Shown: positions 42,477 through 55,886, counted from the stretch's first letter. The stretch: DNA of 64,000 bases from Alloascoidea africana (GCA_030581615.1 JAKTTT010000009.1:310001-374000), one strand, 5' to 3'. Numbers and translations: made by a program. Notes: generated by a model from the letters alone, not told the origin.

Positions 42477-44174
42477 CTAGCTTTCAGAATTCATGGCCTC
42501 GGAAATCTCTGCCTGTTTGACCAAATTCTGTGGAGCGTCCAACTTTGGAAGCATCACTTCCAATAGTCTGATTCGGCTAGGTTCACTGAATGTCTTGTCC
42601 TGGAGATAACTATCCAATTCTCCTGTGGTGGCCACTCTTTCAGAAAGATAGTCCTTGGCGCCAAAAACTGGTAAAAGTGCTGTGTGGTTCCAACCTTGAA
42701 TATCGTTATAAGAGGCTGTAAGACCATGAATCAATCTCTCAATTGTGTAACCGTCATTGTTGAGAACAAAAATGTATGGGTTAAGACCCCATCTGATCAT
42801 AGTTGAAAGCTCCTGTACTGTAAGCTGTAAAGAACCATCGCCAACGAAAAGAATGACTCTCTTCTTTCTATCAATCTCCTCAGCTGCCATAACTGCACCT
42901 AAGCAGGAACCAACGGAATATCCAATTGAACCCCAGAGAACCTGAGAAATACCAGTAGTGTTGGGAGGAAATTGTGTTTGGATGATGCCAAAGGAGGATG
43001 TACCGGTTTCACTGATCACAACATCTCCGGGTCTTAACCAGGAAGAGAAACGCTTCCAAAACCACGTTTGAGTAATGAGTGTGTCTTCTGGAACGGGATC
43101 ATTGGTGACTTTCCTTTCGGCAATGGGGACAGGAGTGTAGTCTGTGATATAGCCGCCAATAGCAGCCATCAGTTTTTGCAAAACAAACTTCATCTGGACT
43201 CCGGGATAGGTAGCATTCTTGATCTTTGTGTAATCGGAATGCAATTCAACAACGTTCTTGGTCTTGAAGTGATAAGTGAAAGATGCAGTGTTGTAATCGG
43301 ATAAAATGGCACCAACGGAGAGGATTAGGTCTGATGTCTCAACCGCCTCCTTGACCTCGGGTGTAGAAAGAGATCCAACATAAACTCCTCCAAATCTTGG
43401 ATGATGTTCATTAAAAGCGCCCTTACCAAGAGGTGTTACAAAAACGGGGAATTCAGTGATGTCAACCAATCGAGCAGCTTCTTCCTTCACATTGTGTCTG
43501 GAAGCACAGCCATCGATCAACACCACTGGGTTCTTGGCTCTCGAAACCATTTCAAGAATATCAGAAACAACTTCATCCTCGGCCTCAGGGTCGTTGAGTT
43601 TCAAACTAAGGTCAATTGGTATCTCCAGTAGAGAAGCTGGGATCTTGAGATCGACAAAGTTGGAAGGGAAAGCAATATAAACTGGTCTTTGATAGACATA
43701 GGCATCGCGAATAACACGATCAATTTCGGATGGTGCAGAGTGCAAATCCTTGAGGAAAGTTGTGGTCTGGGAAATGTTTGCAGACATTCTGTGGAAAACG
43801 GTGAAATCGCCATTTCCAAGCGTATGATGGAGGAATAGCTGTTTGGCCTGGGATGCAATGGAAGGAACACCAACGACATGAACAACACCAACATGCTCGG
43901 CATAGGAACCAGCGATGGCATTTACTGCAGAAAGTTCACCAACTCCAAAAGTTGTAACAATACAGGACAATCCTTTTACCCTTGAGTATCCATCAGCCGC
44001 ATATCCAGCGTTCAATTCGTTTGCGTTTCCAACCCATCTTAAACCCTCAATATCATAGATTTTATCAAGAAGAGCCAGGTTAAAATCCCCTGGAAGACCA
44101 AATATTGATCTTACTTCTAATTGGCGGAGACGTTGAAATAGATATTCTCCCAATGTAATTTGCTTCTTAGCCAT
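42477..44174 (-). CDS. PDC1: Pyruvate decarboxylase
   Basis: Intronless, 565 residues, matching yeast pyruvate decarboxylases (563). The enzyme converts pyruvate to acetaldehyde and CO2 with thiamine diphosphate and Mg2+, the committing step of fermentation. The N-terminal domain begins ITLGEYLFQRLRQL and contains FGLPGDFN, with the catalytic Glu in VGNANELNAGYAADGY (about residue 51). The His-His pair is in FLHHTLGNGD (about 114-115). The C-terminal ThDP motif GDGSLQLTVQELS ends with LNNDGYTIE. No catalytic residue is missing. The minus-strand TATA box and a 5.9 kb upstream desert suggest a strong, possibly complex promoter. The numbered symbol is a family label; which paralogue this is cannot be told. 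Confidence 0.95.
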   Translation of the reverse strand: MAKKQITLGEYLFQRLRQLEVRSIFGLPGDFNLALLDKIYDIEGLRWVGNANELNAGYAADGYSRVKGLSCIVTTFGVGELSAVNAIAGSYAEHVGVVHVVGVPSIASQAKQLFLHHTLGNGDFTVFHRMSANISQTTTFLKDLHSAPSEIDRVIRDAYVYQRPVYIAFPSNFVDLKIPASLLEIPIDLSLKLNDPEAEDEVVSDILEMVSRAKNPVVLIDGCASRHNVKEEAARLVDITEFPVFVTPLGKGAFNEHHPRFGGVYVGSLSTPEVKEAVETSDLILSVGAILSDYNTASFTYHFKTKNVVELHSDYTKIKNATYPGVQMKFVLQKLMAAIGGYITDYTPVPIAERKVTNDPVPEDTLITQTWFWKRFSSWLRPGDVVISETGTSSFGIIQTQFPPNTTGISQVLWGSIGYSVGSCLGAVMAAEEIDRKKRVILFVGDGSLQLTVQELSTMIRWGLNPYIFVLNNDGYTIERLIHGLTASYNDIQGWNHTALLPVFGAKDYLSERVATTGELDSYLQDKTFSEPSRIRLLEVMLPKLDAPQNLVKQAEISEAMNSES

Positions 44175-44280
44175 TGTGTGTTGTCTGAAAGTTTTTGTTC
44201 AATTGATAGTGGAATTGATTAGTGTAGATGATTTTGATGATGAGGAAAAAAAAGAATTGTTAAAGTCGAGGACCTCTCGC

Positions 44281-44288
44281 CTTTTATA
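44281..44288 (-). promoter_or_regulatory. TATA box of the pyruvate decarboxylase gene
   Basis: On the minus strand this reads TATAAAAG, a full TATAWAWR match, 107 bp upstream of the ATG at 44174. This fits a highly expressed, regulated glycolytic gene. Confidence 0.65.
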
Positions 44289-44586
44289 TCATGTCCTGGT
44301 ATGAATAACGAGAAGCAATGGCCAGAGTAGTGGCTTTCTAACTATTGTCATCTTTCAAAATGCCTTGAAAACAAGGTCTTTGCTTCTTTTACAGCCTAAG
44401 CGCATATCGGAGTCCTGTGCGCTGTTGGACCTGATTCCATCTGGTGATTCGAATTTTAAGCTCTTTTGAAAAAATAAACACTTCTTATAATAAAGGAACC
44501 AGATATTCAGGCACGAGGCTTTCATAGCAAAAACAATATTTCTTTTCTTATCTTCATTCGCCTCACACAAGATAGAAAAGCTTATG

Positions 44587-45112
44587 TCTCTACCGTGTCA
44601 ATAACTCTGGGTGTGAACGGTTGCAGCCGACTGCTCTGCATTTGCCATACAGTGGGCACAGCCTACCGATCCGAAAGGCAGGGCTAGTTGCAACATATAC
44701 GATGCGAGCTTTTATTTTGATGATTTTCTAGATGCTTGTATTGATGATAGTATTAGTCTTACAGAAATGTGTAGAAATTCGTGATGGCTCTCATCATGGT
44801 TGATCATCACCATTATGTGGCTGGCGCTTTCTCGTTTTTTTGGCGGTTCAAATTTCGTGATCTGAGCTTTCATCAAAAACAGGCACAGTCTTTACAATCT
44901 GCTGTTCACTATAACTGTTAACAAATGCTCTTAAGTGATGATGAGTCAGTTAGCCACCCTGTCATGGAAGTGGTGATGTCTCAAATGTCTCATGGTGTTG
45001 CAGAGAAAAAAGCATACTTTCATCTGCAGCACCATTTAATCGCATAACGGCTTCTACCGTGATTCTCTTTAACTCTAGTACTTGACGGTTTCTGTATTTG
45101 CCATGGGCACGA
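44587..45112. repeat. Diverged direct repeat upstream of PDC
   Basis: Two blocks share TCTACCGTG, AACTCT, GACGGTT/GAACGGTT, TCTG, ATTTGCCAT and GGGCAC in the same order: 44587-44660 and 45051-45112. Spacing between the words differs by small indels. It could be an old duplication of promoter sequence. Confidence 0.4.
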
Positions 45113-48014
45113 TACTGTTATTATTATCCTCGCCACATCCCGAGAAAAGAAGTAATACTTCTTAAAGTTCATGTCTTCTCATGTTAAAAAAGAATCGTTC
45201 TTTCATCATCATGAAGGACTTCACATTTACTGTGTTGTAAATCTCAAAACCTAACCTTCTTAGCTTAGTGCGTGTTACTCCTAAGACCAAAATGAATCAA
45301 AATCAATAGAGAAACAAACCTTTCAATTAATTGACTCTACCGTTCCATGTTTCGTTTTGTTTACTTTCAAGGCATCTCATTTATAATTATTAATTTTTGC
45401 TCTCCAGAATTAATAATAGTTGTGGCTGTCTGGCTCTATGGCAGTACTAAACATCTCTTTTGGAGTTGTTCCGAACGGACCTTGAGCTCCTTTCCCTGTT
45501 CCGTGCTTCTTGTCAACCGTTCTAAGCTCTGATTAAAGACAAACTAAAATATTTTCATTTTGTTCTTAGTCATTTGATAAAACAGATAAAAATAGTATTC
45601 TATGAACTTAGATGAAAACAGCCTTTTGTTTAGATAACGAGACAAAAGAAAAAAAGAAAAAAAGAAAAAAAGAACAAGGAAAAAGATTCAGAATTCAATT
45701 ACAATTGTTAGTACCGTGCTCAGGCTTCTGAAATTTGGCAGTATTTTTCTATTAGGATCCGAGTTTTTTTTTTTTTTGGCGGCAATCTAATTTCAGCTCG
45801 TGAGGAAATTTCATTGGTTTATTTTTTCCCTGTTCCGGCTTCCACTTCAAACACCAAAATCCGTTAAAGAATCTTTTTGAGAAGGCATGTGGCAAGAATT
45901 GAAGCCTCCAACAAAATCATAGAAGTCCGCGCGACATTTACTAGTGCATTTGGTTTATGTGTAGAATCATCGTGCTGCAGCTTGTTCTAGCAGTTGCACG
46001 CCTACATTTTTTAGAGGCATCAGGATACATACCAAGAATCAAAAGGCAATGTTTCTGTGTTTTTGGCACAATACTATGGGCGTTAATAGAAGAGCATCTG
46101 ATTCATTCCTATTTCTCTTGAAATTTATCGAAATCTGATTGCCTTAATGAGGACAGAGAATATTTTATTCGGTTACAGAGTTGTTTAAATGCCAACTTCT
46201 TGCAACTCATGGTTCAGTTCTGTCTATTTTCAACTATCTAGATAAGGATATCTTGATTGATGCCCATGATTGCCGTCTAACTAATGTCACGATTACACCA
46301 GTATACAGCTATCTTCATGATATGCGATTTGTAGTCCATGTTTGTCAATTATTAATGCTTTTTTGAACGAACAAACCTTCATAATCTGAATGAAACATTT
46401 CCTAAATTAACGTTTTCTGGTTCTAGAGCAATATTCTTTCAAGTAGTAGGCGCGACACTTGGCATTGCTGCTGAGCTTGCCATTATGAGAAATTCCAATA
46501 AAAAATCATTCTATAGCAATTTGTACTTTCCAAAGACATTAATAGTAATCATAAACATTTGTTGGAATTGCACACGCCATTACTAAGGATATCTCACCAT
46601 GAAACTGAAATTTCCCTGAGGTAGTTTTACAATGAGTTCCCAACAGTGATCTTGGGTGACTCTGGTACTCCTGACCTGATTGTTTACAGTTTCTTCATAG
46701 ACGTTTACACTTTCACTCTCATTATAAATAAGATCAATGGAGAAATTGGTGATTGGCATTTTCATGGCACATAATTTTAGCGGTTTTGTGGAAACTTTGC
46801 TTTCTCGGATCACGTTTGATAGAGCCTACTAAACCGGGAACTAAAATATCTCAGAAAATCCAAAACCCAAATTCATTTATTTGATTCTTCACAACTTGTG
46901 ACTGCTGATCTTTATGCTGAAAAAGCCGATAGAGTAATCTATTAGTTAATATTATTAGAACTGTCAACCCAGTTATAGAAAGCTTAGATAATTGGCTCCT
47001 AAAAGGCCTTTTTTTTTATTTCCAGAGCCATCAATATCTATTCAACAGTAGAGTAGTTTTCTCTTGAAGATCAAACAGAAAATAGTATAAACCTCTAGAT
47101 TATTGACAGAATAGTAATTATGGAAAAATTGGCAACGATACTTTATAAAATATAGCCGTCGTATAGACACCAAGAGCAATTATCTCCGATTCAAACCCCT
47201 GGAATTGGACGTATATTCCTTCCAATATAAACTCTTAGCTGCAAAAGTCTCCAGAGCTGAATTCACGTCTCTGTTGTAATGAGATGACTTAACACATACA
47301 AGGACCGTCTTAATACTTTTGGTATACAAGACAGCCTCTTGCCAACCTCTTCCGCTGTTATCTACCAATCGGTTTATATTGCTACCATGACTATGGCGTT
47401 TATTCATAAACAATTTCCATGGACTTTCAGAACCAAGTCATAACCACTACACTAACTAGCAAGACGGTAAGCACCTTGTGTATTTGCTGTTACTTTATAA
47501 CCGACCCGCACCACTCAAGTTTTTCTTTTACGTAACCATCTTCTTTAATAAATTTAATATCTTTCAAAGAACTACAGCGCGACGTAGAGTGGAGCCCAAG
47601 TTAGCAGTAATCCTATCTCTTCTCTTAATCAGAAAGATTCAATTAAGAAGTCCACAAAGATTCGAGTAGTTATTGGTGATTAATGAAATGTCAGATTCTG
47701 AACGAGAAGAACCACACCAATCAAAGCGCGTCCCTCTGAAGACAGTAAAGACTGTTGAGAAGAATCCAATTCTCGATTTCAGGAAAACAACGAACGGGTT
47801 GACAAGCAATAACCGAAGATCATCCTAGTACCTGCAATTCTTCAGTAAAACCCTGGATACAGGAATAAGATTGCAAACCTCTCTCTACCAGATCTGTTGC
47901 CTGCCAAACTACAGTATGCGGTCGTTGTTTGTATCAGTGGCTGGCGACAACGAGAACCAGTTTGGTGCACATAATGAAAGCTATAGGACACGTACATCTA
48001 GTACAAGGCCTGTC

Positions 48015-48403
48015 AATCTAGTTCCCTAGGCTAGAGATTTGAGCGTTATTGTATGTGTGCCAATCTAGTTCTGATCGCCACAGATGTCGTTGGAGACGTG
48101 CAAATGCACTACTTTGCAAATCTAGAAGACGGCTTTGCAGAACTAGGGGATAAGTACCAATCTAGGAGGAGATACTACAAATTTAGGAGAGAGGGCCATT
48201 GACTCTATTGATTCAGTTTTGGTGGTTATAAAAGTGGTACTTTGCCTGTATATTAGAAGCTGCGAATATCTAGGAAAAAAGTTCTCAAGATCTAAAAGAA
48301 CGACCACCAATTTAGAAGAAAGTGGGACAGATCAAGTGGAGTGTGTTTTAGTATTCATTAATCTAGTTTTGCTGGCTATAAATCCAACACTTTAAGAATC
48401 TAG
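48015..48403 (+). repeat. Cluster of six same-strand AATCTAG motifs
   Basis: AATCTAG occurs exactly at 48015, 48062, 48119, 48159, 48360 and 48397, all on the plus strand. Near matches are AATTTAG at about 48181 and 48309 and ATATCTAG at about 48267. The usual context is CAATCTAG(G/A/T). For random sequence of this size well under one exact copy is expected. No coding explanation is apparent. Confidence 0.8.
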
Positions 48404-48921
48404 TAGGAGATGTGCATTTTCGTGAGTTCATGTCTATAATCTTTGCAGGCCGGACTAGTGACCTACAAATATACTTTTCTTGTAGAACATAATCAGTTTG
48501 ATAAGATCCTTGAACGTTTTCACTATAGCTGTTGTTCACAGTCTCAAATTGAATGTCATAGTTAAAATTTAGCATTCAAAAATTGAGTTCCAGAATGGCG
48601 AAAATTCAAAATACAATATCAGTACTCGGTTTACTTATTTAACATAAAATTTTGAATGTAATTGCAAAGTTTTGTGTCTTTATCTATATTTATCTAATAT
48701 TGTTGAGTGATTATTCTCTACAAGTTGGAGATTGTGTATTCACGAGTTTACTTCTAGGATCTTTAAAACTTTGACAATTACTTTACAAACATACTTATAA
48801 TTGTAGCTATTGTCGAGCTTCATTAGCTATGTGAATGACTTTCTCATAGCTGCGTTTTAGGGTGAGATATCAAATGACATAGTTTATGTTGTACATCCTA
48901 ATATTGAGTTCCAGAATCACG
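48400..48921 (+). repeat. Diverged 321-bp tandem duplication
   Basis: Two copies of roughly 200 alignable bases begin near 48400 and 48721. Landmarks keep the same offset: GAGATGTG (48407) against GAGATTGTG (48728), CATAGTT blocks (about 48557 and 48879), and a 15-nt identity ATTGAGTTCCAGAAT (48582 and 48903). A weaker earlier copy may start near 48092 (GGAGACGTGCAAATG). Identity between copies is only moderate, so the array is old. Confidence 0.7.
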
Positions 48922-50101
48922 AAAATGGCGGTTACAGTTTTAGTATTTATATCACATTACAGTTCCAATAGTTTCCGCTTGTTGTCAATATTTTTAGTCT
49001 GTGTGTATTGCTTATGGACAGTTATTCAGTTTCAAATTTGAGATGCCATTCCTACACTTTTTCGTTCAACACGGAACACGTAATCGTTTCGAAGCCAACT
49101 AAACACAGTTCTCATATTTTCCCGAGTCTCTTTTACAGTCGCCCAGTAGTGATTTATAATGGGTAAATTTCTGGGTGGTTATCTAATCTGAAAGCTGAGA
49201 ATTGGCGGAATTCAAATTTTTGGATAAAGCACGCCAGCGAAAAGTTCTCATGTCTCGGGGGGTTTTGTCAATCAGGAATGTAAGTCCAGAAGTCCGTAAA
49301 GTATTTTCAGTCTAAGTACTCACTTCCTATTGCCATTTGCAATTATGTTTAGTGTTACATTTTTATCGTTTTCATTAAGAAGGATGCGATGAAACGCCAA
49401 TGCTGTTTGTGTATGAAAACAATCTACTACATATGCCCCCAAATCGTTTCCAAGCATGCCTTCTAAGATACGCATTTGAACCAGATAGTCTTTGAGCTAC
49501 TACAGCGTTTGCTTTTATGAATAGTTCATCAATCATTTTTAATGATGACGTACTTTCAAAAATGTTCAACGTTGGAGAAACTCTTCATCCAGTTGCTCTT
49601 AAAGCCCCCAAGCTGCTGGTCTCCTAGTTCCCTGCTTTCTAGTCTCTGTCACTTAAATTCCCATGCAACAAGACTTGATGTCTTGACATAGTTATTGGTA
49701 TTGGTGTCAGCTATTCCTATCATTGATCTATAAAAGAAGCGCTTTTGCCAAAGTTGGAAGAGCATAGGCAAATAGAGGCCTAACTAATGAGACATCTCAT
49801 TAATCGTTTGCGCAGCTCTTTTTTTCTGTTTTGAGCAGCCGCAACCACTCCAATGTTTTAGACGCGCATTCGGTTATACCTTTGATGGCTTTAGTCTTGA
49901 ATACATTTTTCCTGGAATCGTCAAGATCCAGGTCTTGGGCGATTACTGAAATCTTTTCCACATCTTTCTCTGTGGATCTCACTATAGCTTAGTAGAACCA
50001 ATGGTTACCCGCCCATACCATTTTTCGCGCGTTGAAAACTTCGATTCCATACTAGAAGAGCCACCACATAGCTTTCTGTTTCAATCAACAAGGTCACAAG
50101 A

Positions 50102-51914
50102 ATGTCTGCCATTCAATTACTCAACCCGAAAGCCGAGAGTTTGAGGAGAAACCAAGCTCTTCAGGTTAACATCAGTGCTGCTCAGGGCCTTCAGAATGTT
50201 TTGGCTAGCAACTTGGGTCCAAAGGGTACCATAAAGATGTAAGCAAGAACTAATTGCCTGTATGATCACTATTGCCACTTGCTAACAATGCAATGTTCCG
50301 TAAAAATTACAGGCTTGTTGATGGTGCTGGAAGCATTAAGTTGACAAAAGATGGGAAAGTTCTCCTTCACGAGATGGTATGTCGAAAGCCTGAGATCTTT
50401 TTTGATCTTTTTGATCTAACACGACCACCCTAGCAAATTCAAAATCCCACTGCTGTTATGATTGGTATGTAGAACCGATTTTTCAGATATAGCTAATCTT
50501 GGATTATTGCTAACTCTCGACCCTAGCTCGTGCTGCTAGTGCCCAAGACGAGATTACTGGCGATGGTACTACTTCTGTTTGCCTCATGGTTGGAGAGTTA
50601 TTGAAACAGGCAGAACGATACATATCCGAAGGAATTCACCCACGGGTAATTGTTGATGGTTTTGAAGTGGCAAAACAAGAAACTTTGGATTTTTTGAACA
50701 CCTTCAAACGCGACGTGGAAATAGACAGGGAACTCCTGTTGGCAGTGGCACGAACCTCACTTGCGACAAAGGTAAAGTCGTCAATTTCTGAAGTTCTCAC
50801 ACCAATTGTCACAGATGCAGTTCTTAGCATTAAAGAAGAAAGTGAGAACAGAGTGGATCTCCATATGATTGAAATAATGCACATGCAACACCAACGTGCC
50901 ACTGAGACTGAACTTATCAAGGGCCTCGTACTTGATCATGGCGCGAGACACCCAGATATGCCAAAAAGAGTGGAAAACGCCCACATTCTGACCCTAAACG
51001 TTTCTCTAGAGTACGAGAAAACCGAAGTAAACTCAAGTTTCTTTTATTCCAGTGCTGAACAGAGAGACAAGCTAGTTGAAAGTGAAAGAAAGTTTGTTGA
51101 CAACAAATTGAGAAAGATTGTTGAGCTGAAAAAAGAGGTTTGTGGCAACGATCCAAATAAAGGATTTGTTATAATTAATCAAAAGGGCATAGATCCCATG
51201 TCTCTGGACGTTCTGGCAAAGAATGGTATTCTGGCCTTGAGAAGGGCTAAACGAAGAAATATGGAGCGTTTGCAGCTGGTTTGTGGTGGATCTGCTCAAA
51301 ACAGCGTTGACGATCTCACCCCAGATGTTTTGGGCTGGGCAGGACTTGTATATGAACAAACGATCGGAGAGGAAAAGTTTACTTTTGTTCAGGATGTCAA
51401 AGAACCCAAGAGTGTTACTGTTCTGATCAAGGGACCAAACGCACATACCATTGCCCAAGTCAAAGATGCCGTCAGAGATGGTCTGCGAAGTGTTGCCAAC
51501 ACCATTACGGATCGCAGCGTTGTTCCAGGAGCTGGTGCATTCCAGATTGCTACTTCTCTTCACCTCAAGCAAGACTTTATCAGAAAGAACGTGAAAGGAA
51601 AGACAAAGTCTGGAGTGGAGGCCTTTGCAGAGTCCCTTTTGGTTATTCCCAAAACCTTGGCCGTGAATGGCGGGTTTGACGCTCTAGAGGCCATTAGCTC
51701 TTGTGAGGATGAGATTTCAGAAGGTCATATCGTGGGTATTGATTTGTCTACAGGAGAACCTATGGATCCTACGGTTGACGGAGTTTATGACAACTTCAGA
51801 GTTATCCGTAACAGCATTGCGGCTGCTGCCTCAATTGCATCCAATCTGTTGCTATGCGATGAACTGTTGAAGGCAGGCAGATCGTCTTTGAAGCAGGGAC
51901 CTCCAGGCCAGTAG
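50102..51914 (+). CDS. CCT6: Chaperonin CCT subunit zeta
   Basis: Four exons, 50102-50238, 50313-50376, 50434-50464 and 50527-51914, giving 539 residues (546 in S. cerevisiae). The three introns are 74, 57 and 62 nt and all lie near the 5' end; exon 3 is only 31 nt. CCT6 is one of the eight subunits of the cytosolic TRiC/CCT chaperonin that folds actin and tubulin. The opening [20 protein letters not shown] is nearly identical to known Cct6 proteins. The equatorial ATPase motifs [10 protein letters not shown] and GDGTTSV are present, with the second ATP-binding region near the C-terminus. All introns carry CTAAC boxes. Confidence 0.97.
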
Positions 51915-52011
51915 ATATAGATAGGAAAGCCGAAATAGTTGGAAAAATTTGAATATTATTGGACTCTGATGTCCCATGATCCAAGTACCTAAATTACCCG
52001 CCCATGAGCTG

Positions 52012-52122
52012 ATGGTTTTGGCCACGCACCCTCTCAACGAGACCTTCCCTCCTCTATCAGATAGCAGTAGTAGTAACTTTGGAAATGCGACAACAGAGTC
52101 TGAGAGATCGCCAAGTTCGTAA
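52012..52122 (+). other. Upstream ORF overlapping the SLY1 start
   Basis: A 36-codon ORF (ATG 52012) runs in another frame over the SLY1 ATG at 52085. Its TAA (52120-52122) sits inside the 5' splice site of SLY1 intron 1, so the stop exists only in unspliced RNA. A two-codon ORF (52004-52012) overlaps its start by one base. Whether it is transcribed is unknown because the CCT6-SLY1 gap is only 170 bp. Confidence 0.3.
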
Positions 52123-54124
52123 GTTTGTTTATTGATTGATAGTTTGTGGGAGATTGAGAACTGAACAGTTGTAAACAGAGGCAATCAAGCAAATGCTGAG
52201 CTTGAATTGTTCCACCGACAAGTCGACAGAGAATGACGATGAGAGCACAACCTGGAAAGTTCTTGTATTCGATAGAGAAGGACGCGATATCATTTCCAGC
52301 GTTCTAAGGGTGAACGATTTGTTCAATAGCGGGATTACAATGCACATGTAAGAACAGATTGAATGTTGGGGTAGGAGGGAAAGAAACACAGAGCATTAAC
52401 CAGTGATTTCTAGGCTCTTAAATTCGGAACGATATCCAATTCCTGATGTTCCTGCTATTTATTTTGTTGCTCCCACGGCAGAGAATTTGAGGTTAATTAC
52501 AAAAGATTTGCAAGCTGCTATATACGACAGCGCCTATATAAATTTCACTTCTTCTCTTCCACGTCAACTGCTAGAAGAGTTCGCATCAGAAAACACAAAT
52601 ACTTCCCATCTTGTCAAACAGGTTTACGACCAATACCTCAATTTTGTTGTTACCGAGCCTAATACATTTAGTTTGGAAATCAACCAAGCCTATTCGACTC
52701 TCAGCAACCCCCAAACGACCGAAAACCAGATCCAGACGCTTGTAGACAAGGTTGTAAATGGTCTGTTCAGCGTTATCATGACACTAGATAATATACCAAT
52801 TCTTCGATGTCCGCGAGGGAACGCTGCAGAGATGATTGCAGAGAAGCTTGAAAAAAGGTTGAGGGACCGTGTCCTGGAAATGAGATCAGTCAAGGCTGGC
52901 GTACCCTCGCTCACAACAAACGTGCAGCAAAGACCTGTTTTGGTACTTCTTGACCGGAACTTTGATTTTTCCTCCATGTTTTCACATTCCTGGATATACC
53001 AATCTATGATTTGCGATACGCTAAAGCTAGAAAGGAATAGAATCACCGTTACATCAACCGAAGGTGAACCTCCCAATGAGAAAACTACTAGCAAATCGTA
53101 TGATTTGGAGCCTACCGATTTCTTCTGGGCCAAGAATGCCGATTTACCGTTCCCACAGGTTGCCGAGAATATTGACCTAGCTTTGAATCAATACAAAACT
53201 GAGGCGAAAGAACTTACAGCCAGCACTGGCGTCTCGAATCTGAGTGATATAAACCAATTGGATCCTTCTGCAAATGCCCATAGTTTGAAAATAGCAATCA
53301 CAGCGTTGCCGGAATTGACGGCAAGAAAGCAAATCATAGACATGCACATGAATATTTGTACGTCGTTACTGAAAGCTATAAACGAAAGGGGACTGGATGT
53401 GTTTTTTGAGATTGAGGAATCTGTTTCTAAGCAGACAAAGGCTACCATTCTAGAGGTGATTAATAGTCCAAAATATAAAGTCCCAGAAGACAAGCTACGG
53501 ATGTTTTTGATATTTTATTTATTCACAGAGTCTATCTCTTCCGGTGATCAAGCAGAGTATGAGGAAGCTCTCCAGAAGCAAGGATGCGATCTGGCTGCGT
53601 TGAAACATATTAAGAAAGTCAAAGACATTTCCAAGATGACTATTATGGGCACCCAGGAGCATTATGGAGCAGAGGATAATGGTCCTAGCGGCGAGCTATT
53701 CAGAGGTTTTGGCGGAATATCCTCCAAGCTTGCATCCACTTTGAAGGATGGCCGACTAACAGAAGGATTCAGCAACATCATTTCTGGAGTTAAGAATCTG
53801 CTCCCCACAAGACAGGATCTTCCAATAACTCTGCTTGTTGAGTCTCTTATGGATCCTAATGTGTCGACTTCACCTTCATCGACGGACGACTTTTTATATT
53901 TCGATCCAAAGGCTACAAGAGGTGCGCATACAAGACCTCCAAAGAGACAGGTTTTTGATGAAGCCATTGTTTTCACGGTTGGAGGTGGCAACTATCTAGA
54001 ATATGAGAATTTGCAACAATGGGCAGCCAAGAGTGGCACAAGCAAGAGGGTCATTTATGGTAGTACTAGCATTGTAACTCCTAGCGATTTTCTTCAGGAA
54101 TGTTGTAGTCTAGGAATGCTTTAG
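52085..54124 (+). CDS. SLY1: SM-family vesicle fusion protein Sly1
   Basis: Three exons, 52085-52118, 52179-52347 and 52414-54124, giving 637 residues (666 in S. cerevisiae). Sly1 binds the syntaxin Sed5 and promotes SNARE assembly in ER-Golgi traffic. Splicing yields SLRDRQVQAIKQMLSLN at the start, and SSVLRVNDLFNSGITMHMLL across intron 2, both close to known Sly1. Later signatures include LPDVPAIYF-like IPDVPAIYFVAPT, YINFTSSLPRQLLEE, VLLDRNFDFSSMFSHSWIYQ and the C-terminal VFTVGGGNYLEYENLQQW. Exon 1 is only 34 nt. Intron 1 uses a CTGAAC-type branch site. The start is the only ATG after an in-frame stop. It follows CCT6 by 170 bp. Confidence 0.95.
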
Positions 54125-54250
54125 AATGGAGAATAAAAGAATTGCACATTTTGTTGTACAAAAGAAAGACAAAAAGAATAAAAAACTAGAAACAAACATT
54201 CAAGAAATACATCTAATTTACAATTCAAGTAGTTGATTGGTACATAATCT

Positions 54251-55732
<1,482 letters not shown>

Positions 55733-55886
55733 TCAACCGTACACAGAACGGTTGGTGAAGAAGAGAGATCAATAAGAGAGAGAGCAAGAGAACTCTGGAA
55801 AGTCTCAAGTCTCTTTATGATAATATGAATTCATATTCAAGAGTTATAAGCATAAAAACCTTCCTTACTATATGTTGTGTACAAAA

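Larger units (their letters stand above)
44175..50101. other. 5.9 kb gene desert between divergent PDC and CCT6
   Basis: No intact gene is visible. The PDC-proximal part has a loosely repeated block (44587-44660 and 45051-45112). The central part (about 46180-47700) has short ORFs without recognisable domains, including a hydrophilic 46-codon ORF starting at 47689. The part from about 48000 to 48950 is a degenerate tandem array of about 320 bp with AATCTAG motifs. The stretch 49375-49982 has two minus-strand ORFs (64 and 60 codons) that look protein-like but are unassigned. No tRNA was found. Confidence 0.65.

Noticed and set aside
44175-50101. Point-centromere consensus (CDEI-CDEII-CDEIII) in the desert
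   Set aside because: No convincing CDEIII (TGTTTTTG...TTTCCGAA) was seen, and such centromeres are restricted to Saccharomycetaceae relatives.
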